Shown piece after piece: positions 5,812 to 8,774 of a DNA stretch of 8,774 bases; the stretch's first letter is position 1, and every line of letters starts with the position of its first letter. This DNA is from Acidimicrobiia bacterium (GTDB taxonomy: Bacteria > Actinomycetota > Acidimicrobiia > IMCC26256 > BP-133), in assembly GCA_025934385.1 (NCBI GenBank), contig JAICYE010000063.1, positions 1 to 8,774 on the forward strand, read 5' to 3'. The notes beneath the pieces were generated by a model. That model made no database searches. It was not told the origin of the DNA and saw only the letters and a program-made list of their open reading frames with translations. A program made the position numbers and the translations under genes.

Positions 5812-7493
5812 GCCGGCGGCTGGTAGCCGGCGGCGGCGGCGATCCGGCCGTAGTCGAGGTGGAGGTCGACGTCGGCCAGCGGGAGGCCGAGCGCCGTCAT
5901 GACGACGTGGAGGTCGACCCAGAGCCAGTTGGTGAGGCTGGCCGAGGCGTCGCTGATCGCCCCGCCCGCCGATGACTGCGACGTGACGGCCTTGTTCCAG
6001 TGGACGGTGGCGTCCATCGACACCGACGTCCCCAGCACGTTGACCGAGGCGTGGGCGGTGGGGTCGGTGGCCGGGGGGTCGCCCCCGGGCGTGACGTTCA
6101 CATTGGTGTAGCCGCTGCCGTTCCACAGCTGCACGGTCACCGGCGCCCCGGTCACCGTCGGGCCGCTGGCGCCCGGGCCCGATCCGGCCGTGGCGGTGGC
6201 CGAGACGGCGCCGACCTTCACCATGCCCGAGTAGCCGAGCGGAGACCCGGCGGCGAACGTCATGAGACTGAGGGAGGGGAACGACACGGCCGCCGTCGAG
6301 CTGAGCCGCTGGTTGGTCCCCGAGTCGTCGCGGTCGATCGTCACCGCCGAGCAGGTGAGCGAGCAGCCCGTCCCGATGGACAGCAGCGAACCGCCGACGA
6401 GGCCGGTCAGGAACCCGACAGAGACACTGGCCGGGCCGGTGGCCGTGCCGGCGAAGTACGGGAGGCGGTCGTCGTCGCCCACGGGCAGCGAGCCCGCCGC
6501 CTGGCAGGACCAGCAGGAGCGGGCCGAGGCCTGGGCCTGGGCCGTTCCCGAGCCGAGGCCGACGGTGAGGACGGGCGCGGCGCTGATGCTCGCCGCCGAG
6601 GCGCTCGTCGGGCCCTCCTCGTCGGTGTCGGGCGGGGCGGTGCCGGAGTCGTTGTCGGCGTCGGCCTGGGCCTTGGCGCCGTCGCAGCTGGAGCCGAGGC
6701 CGAGCAGGTTGCAGCCCGACAGCAGGCCGGAGAGGAGGTCGACCTGGCTGGTGCCGCTGCGGGCCACGCCCTTGGCGCTGCGGACGAACCCGGAGTCGAT
6801 GCTGCCGTTGACGTAGGGGAAGCTGACCGAGGCGTCGGCCAGCGAGAGCCCGGTCAGCGAGCCGCTGATCTTGAACGACCCCGAGTCCGCCTCGCCCGTG
6901 CCCGTCAGGCGGGGGTCGGGCGGCGCGGCGGCGTTGAACAGGAAGGTCGACAGCGTGACCGACCGGGCGGCGGTGACGTACTGCGACGGCGACCACGAGA
7001 CGGTGACCGTGAGCCGCTTGTAGGCGTCGCCGGTAGCGGGAGTGACCATCGTCACGTAGACCGTCGTGGTGTAGGTCGTCTGCTCCCGCTTCGTCGTGGA
7101 CCGGTGGGGGCTGAACGGGTAGAGCGGGTTGTTCACCGTGCCGCCGGACGGGCCGGCGTCGACCGCCGACGCCGCCAGGGGCTCCGCCGGCGAGACCCCG
7201 GTGTACAGGCGGTTGGCGCCGGTGCCGGTGATCAGGGGATCGGTGGCCAGCGTGGGATCGGAGTCGAGGTCGTGGCCGACGTCGCCGTAGGCCCGGCCGT
7301 GGGCGTCCTCGATCACCTCGTTGGCCAGGGCCAGGGCGGCGCTGCGCTGCCGGCCGGTGATGAGGCCCCGGGCGCCGGCCGTCAGGGCGCCGAGCAGGCC
7401 GACCAGGACGACGAAGACGACCGTCAGGGCGATGGTGCACTCGAGGATGGTGAACCCCGCCTCGTTGGTCGCGAGGCGGCGGCGGGAACGCAT
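5808..7493 (-). CDS. Oversized type IV pilin-like protein (PilV-like N-terminus, 561 aa)
   Basis: The leader MRSRRRLATNEAG is followed by F-T-I-L-E and a hydrophobic helix to about residue 39, a class III prepilin signal with cleavage after G13 and E5 at residue 18. 'ALANEVIEDAHGRAYGDVG' (55-73) resembles the segment after the helix in PilV/pseudopilin proteins. Most pilins are 130-200 aa; this one adds roughly 350 residues rich in Ser, Thr, Gly and Ala with no family I recognise. The extra part holds close cysteine pairs C261/C270, C327/C330 (CWSC) and C377/C381, and an acidic segment D278-E293 laid out like a calcium loop. First gene of the three-gene operon; start ATG 7493 has only a weak GGGA before it, and GATAAC ends 6 nt upstream. 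It could be a tip minor pilin or adhesin. The pilin nature is well supported; the function of the large domain is unknown. Confidence 0.8.
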   Translation of the reverse strand: MRSRRRLATNEAGFTILECTIALTVVFVVLVGLLGALTAGARGLITGRQRSAALALANEVIEDAHGRAYGDVGHDLDSDPTLATDPLITGTGANRLYTGVSPAEPLAASAVDAGPSGGTVNNPLYPFSPHRSTTKREQTTYTTTVYVTMVTPATGDAYKRLTVTVSWSPSQYVTAARSVTLSTFLFNAAAPPDPRLTGTGEADSGSFKISGSLTGLSLADASVSFPYVNGSIDSGFVRSAKGVARSGTSQVDLLSGLLSGCNLLGLGSSCDGAKAQADADNDSGTAPPDTDEEGPTSASAASISAAPVLTVGLGSGTAQAQASARSCWSCQAAGSLPVGDDDRLPYFAGTATGPASVSVGFLTGLVGGSLLSIGTGCSLTCSAVTIDRDDSGTNQRLSSTAAVSFPSLSLMTFAAGSPLGYSGMVKVGAVSATATAGSGPGASGPTVTGAPVTVQLWNGSGYTNVNVTPGGDPPATDPTAHASVNVLGTSVSMDATVHWNKAVTSQSSAGGAISDASASLTNWLWVDLHVVMTALGLPLADVDLHLDYGRIAAAAGYQPPA

Positions 7494-7499
7494 GTCCCG

Positions 7500-7505
7500 G
7501 TTATC
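7500..7505 (-). promoter_or_regulatory. Weak candidate -10 for the pilin operon (GATAAC)
   Basis: GATAAC on the minus strand ends 6 nt before ATG 7493, the spacing expected for leaderless transcription. It matches TATAAT at four inner positions but lacks the usually conserved final T. The best -35 at 17 bp (TCGAGC, 7523..7528) matches only three bases of TTGACA. Confidence 0.22.
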
Positions 7506-7529
7506 GGCGGAGCGGCGGCGGCGCTCGAC

Positions 7530-7560
7530 CAGACAGCCTTCGCGAAGCGGGTCCTACACT
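7530..7560 (+). promoter_or_regulatory. Candidate promoter of the MBL-fold hydrolase gene
   Basis: TACACT (7555..7560) fits the TANNNT -10 pattern. CAGACA (7530..7535) is a four-of-six match to TTGACA but with a long 19-bp spacer. Transcription would start near 7567, leaving a leader of about 5-6 nt before ATG 7573. A perfect 10-bp palindrome lies inside the spacer. Confidence 0.35.
7538..7547. promoter_or_regulatory. Perfect 10-bp palindrome (CTTCGCGAAG) in the divergent intergenic region
   Basis: CTTCGCGAAG is identical to its reverse complement; the symmetry stops at the flanking bases. It lies between the candidate -35 and -10 of the hydrolase gene and about 45 bp upstream of the pilin operon, a position where a regulator could act on both. 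It is short, so it may be chance in GC-rich DNA. Confidence 0.3.
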
Positions 7561-7572
7561 CGGGCGCAGGAT

Positions 7573-8283
7573 ATGGACGATCGCCTCTACTTCCGGCAAC
7601 TGCTCACCGGGCGCGACGTCGCCCGCACCGATCCCGTCGCCCGCCAGATGGTCAACTTCGTCTACCTGATCGGCGATCGGGAGACCGGCGAGGCGGTGGC
7701 GGTCGACCCGGCCTACGCCCCCGGCGAGATCCTCGACGTGCTGGCCGCCGACGGGATGCGCCTGACCGGCGTGCTGGCCACCCACTACCACCCCGACCAC
7801 GTCGGTGGCGACATGATGGGCTTCTCGATCGTGGGGATCTCGGCCCTGCTGGATCGGGCCGACGTCCCCGTCCACGTGCAGCGCCACGAGGCCCCGTTCG
7901 TGAGCGCCGTCACCGGCGTGACCGACGCTCTCGTCGGCCACGACAGCGGCGACACCGTCACCGTCGGGTCGGTGACCATCGAGCTGCTCCACACCCCGGG
8001 CCACACGCCGGGGAGCCAGTGCTTCCTGGTCGACGGGAAGCTGGTGGCCGGCGACACGCTGTTCCTCGAGGGCTGCGGCCGGACCGACCTCCTCGGCGGC
8101 GACCCGGAGCAGATGTGGTTCAGCCTGACGCAGCGGCTGGCCAGGGTGCCCGACGAGACCGTCCTCTACCCCGGGCACCTGTACTCGGCCGACCCGTCGG
8201 CCACCATGGGCGAGACCCGGGCCCGCAACGACGTCTTCCAGCCGAAGTCGTTGGAGGACTGGATGGGGTACTTCGGCCGCTAG
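7573..8283 (+). CDS. MBL-fold metallo-hydrolase (glyoxalase II / persulfide dioxygenase-like)
   Basis: Protein of 236 aa with the complete metallo-beta-lactamase metal set: H71-x-H73-x-D75-H76 in 'THYHPDH', H144 in 'HTPGHTPGSQ', D161 in 'AGDTLF', and H202 in 'YPGH'. The segment 'GDTLFLEGCGRTD' is like that of glyoxalase II and ETHE1-type persulfide dioxygenases, so a thioester or persulfide substrate is plausible, but the real substrate is not determined by the sequence. It has no signal peptide and is probably cytosolic. The start ATG 7573 gives MDDRLYFRQLL, which matches my memory of actinobacterial homologues and avoids overlap with the divergent gene; AGG sits only 2 nt before it, so initiation may be near-leaderless. 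It is divergent from the pilin operon. A related gene lies next to hisS in Mycobacterium tuberculosis (Rv2581c beside Rv2580c), so the neighbourhood is partly conserved. The stop TAG overlaps that of the convergent glycosyltransferase gene. Confidence 0.88.
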   Translation: MDDRLYFRQLLTGRDVARTDPVARQMVNFVYLIGDRETGEAVAVDPAYAPGEILDVLAADGMRLTGVLATHYHPDHVGGDMMGFSIVGISALLDRADVPVHVQRHEAPFVSAVTGVTDALVGHDSGDTVTVGSVTIELLHTPGHTPGSQCFLVDGKLVAGDTLFLEGCGRTDLLGGDPEQMWFSLTQRLARVPDETVLYPGHLYSADPSATMGETRARNDVFQPKSLEDWMGYFGR

Positions 8284-8774
8284 GCCACCAGGCGGAGCCG
8301 GGCGAGATGGCGCAGGTAGGTCACGCCCTGCCGGAGTGAGGCCTTGGAGTCGCCGGCGTGGCGGGCGGCGAACTCGTAGCCGACCTCGGCCCGGCGCAGC
8401 CCCGGCGTCCGCACGAGGATCTCCAGCAGGATCTTGAAGCCGGTGGGGTTGAGCGCCTCAGGGTCGAGCGCGGCCCGGCGCACGACGAAGAAGCCGCTCA
8501 TGGGGTCGCTCACGCCCCGCAGCCGGCGGGGGAAGGCCCGACGGGCGAAGGCGGCGAAGCTCTTCGAGATCACGTCCCGGGCCGCCCCGAGGCCGTCCCG
8601 GCCGCCGCCGCTGACGTTGCGGGTGGCGCAGACGATATCGGCGCCGGCGGACTCCCCGGTGGCATGGAGGTCGCCGAGGACTTCGGGGGGATGCTGGAGG
8701 TCGGCGTCCATCACCGCCAGCCACTGCCCGCCGGCCCGGCGGAAGCCCTCGACGACGGCGCCCGAGAGGCCGCC
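8280..8774 (-). CDS. Family 2 glycosyltransferase, polyprenyl-phosphate mannose synthase-like, C-terminal part (5' end outside window)
   Basis: The frame is open to the window edge, giving 164 visible residues that begin 'GGLSGAVVEGFRRA'. The metal/nucleotide-sugar motif D-x-D lies in 'VMDADLQHPPE' (visible residues 21-31), followed by 'DPMSGFFVVRR' (90-100), 'GFKILLEIL' (112-120) and 'RHAGDSKASL' (138-147). This order is the hallmark of dolichol/polyprenol-phosphate mannose synthases (GT2), which transfer a sugar from a nucleotide donor to a polyprenyl phosphate at the inner membrane face for envelope or protein glycosylation. The GTG at 8714 and the ATG at 8711 are internal: the motif region continues upstream. 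The protein ends soon after 'YLRHLARLRLVA' with no membrane helices, so a C-terminal GtrA-type domain, found in some relatives, is absent. Whether the sugar is mannose or glucose cannot be told. Its TAG (8280..8282, read on the minus strand) overlaps the hydrolase stop. Confidence 0.88.
   Translation of the reverse strand, partial: GGLSGAVVEGFRRAGGQWLAVMDADLQHPPEVLGDLHATGESAGADIVCATRNVSGGGRDGLGAARDVISKSFAAFARRAFPRRLRGVSDPMSGFFVVRRAALDPEALNPTGFKILLEILVRTPGLRRAEVGYEFAARHAGDSKASLRQGVTYLRHLARLRLVA

Noticed and set aside
5812..7440. Upstream extension of the 172-aa pilin frame to a 715-residue product.
   Set aside because: The extra part is off-phase with the 561-aa pilin gene and Arg/Pro-rich. 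The prepilin leader and ATGA overlap place the real start at 5811.
7321..7572. N-terminal extension of the MBL-fold hydrolase to 320 residues.
   Set aside because: The added 84 residues are basic and low-complexity, lie antisense to the pilin gene, and the family starts near the 'YFRQLL' segment.
6000..8339. Long plus-strand open frame running antisense to the large pilin gene and off-phase through the hydrolase gene.
   Set aside because: It crosses two well-supported genes and the promoter region, and its translation is repetitive Arg/Gly/Ala without domains.

Overview
The window is very GC-rich and nearly all coding. It looks chromosomal and actinobacterial. Two things suggest the class Acidimicrobiia or a close relative: a tandem 'GYW-V-x-DGGIFxFGDAxF-GS' repeat protein of a kind common there, and an MBL-fold hydrolase of clear actinobacterial type. 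This placement is an inference from motifs recalled from memory; no database search was possible.

Layout: (i) 1..839, plus strand: the C-terminal part of a surface/secreted-type protein, with a Gly/Ser-rich linker followed by six repeats of about 40 residues. (ii) 859..3927, minus strand: hisS then aspS, 3 bp apart, a two-gene aminoacyl-tRNA synthetase operon convergent with (i). (iii) 3962..7493, minus strand: three overlapping genes encoding an oversized type IV pilin-like protein (561 aa), a small pilin-like protein (172 aa) and a PilX-like protein (448 aa) with a bactofilin-like middle. They read toward hisS, with only 34 bp between. (iv) 7494..7572: a 79-bp divergent promoter region containing a 10-bp palindrome. 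(v) 7573..8283, plus strand: a metallo-beta-lactamase-fold hydrolase. (vi) 8280..8774, minus strand: the C-terminal part of a dolichol-phosphate-mannose-synthase-like family 2 glycosyltransferase. Its stop codon overlaps that of the hydrolase within one CTAG.

How the genes relate: hisS and aspS supply charged tRNAs. The AspRS carries the His/Gly pair associated with non-discriminating enzymes, which would imply dependence on GatCAB. The three pilin-type genes are translationally linked and probably encode minor pilins or pseudopilins of a type IV filament. The prepilin peptidase, assembly ATPase, platform protein and major pilin are not in the window. The glycosyltransferase probably makes polyprenyl-phosphate-sugar for cell envelope or protein glycosylation.

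No tRNA, rRNA, CRISPR array, insertion sequence or attachment site was seen. No gene-free stretch exceeds about 80 bp. The least ordinary part is the pilin-type operon, above all the 561-aa member with three close cysteine pairs and an acidic calcium-loop-like segment. I do not see a clearly new defence or mobile system.
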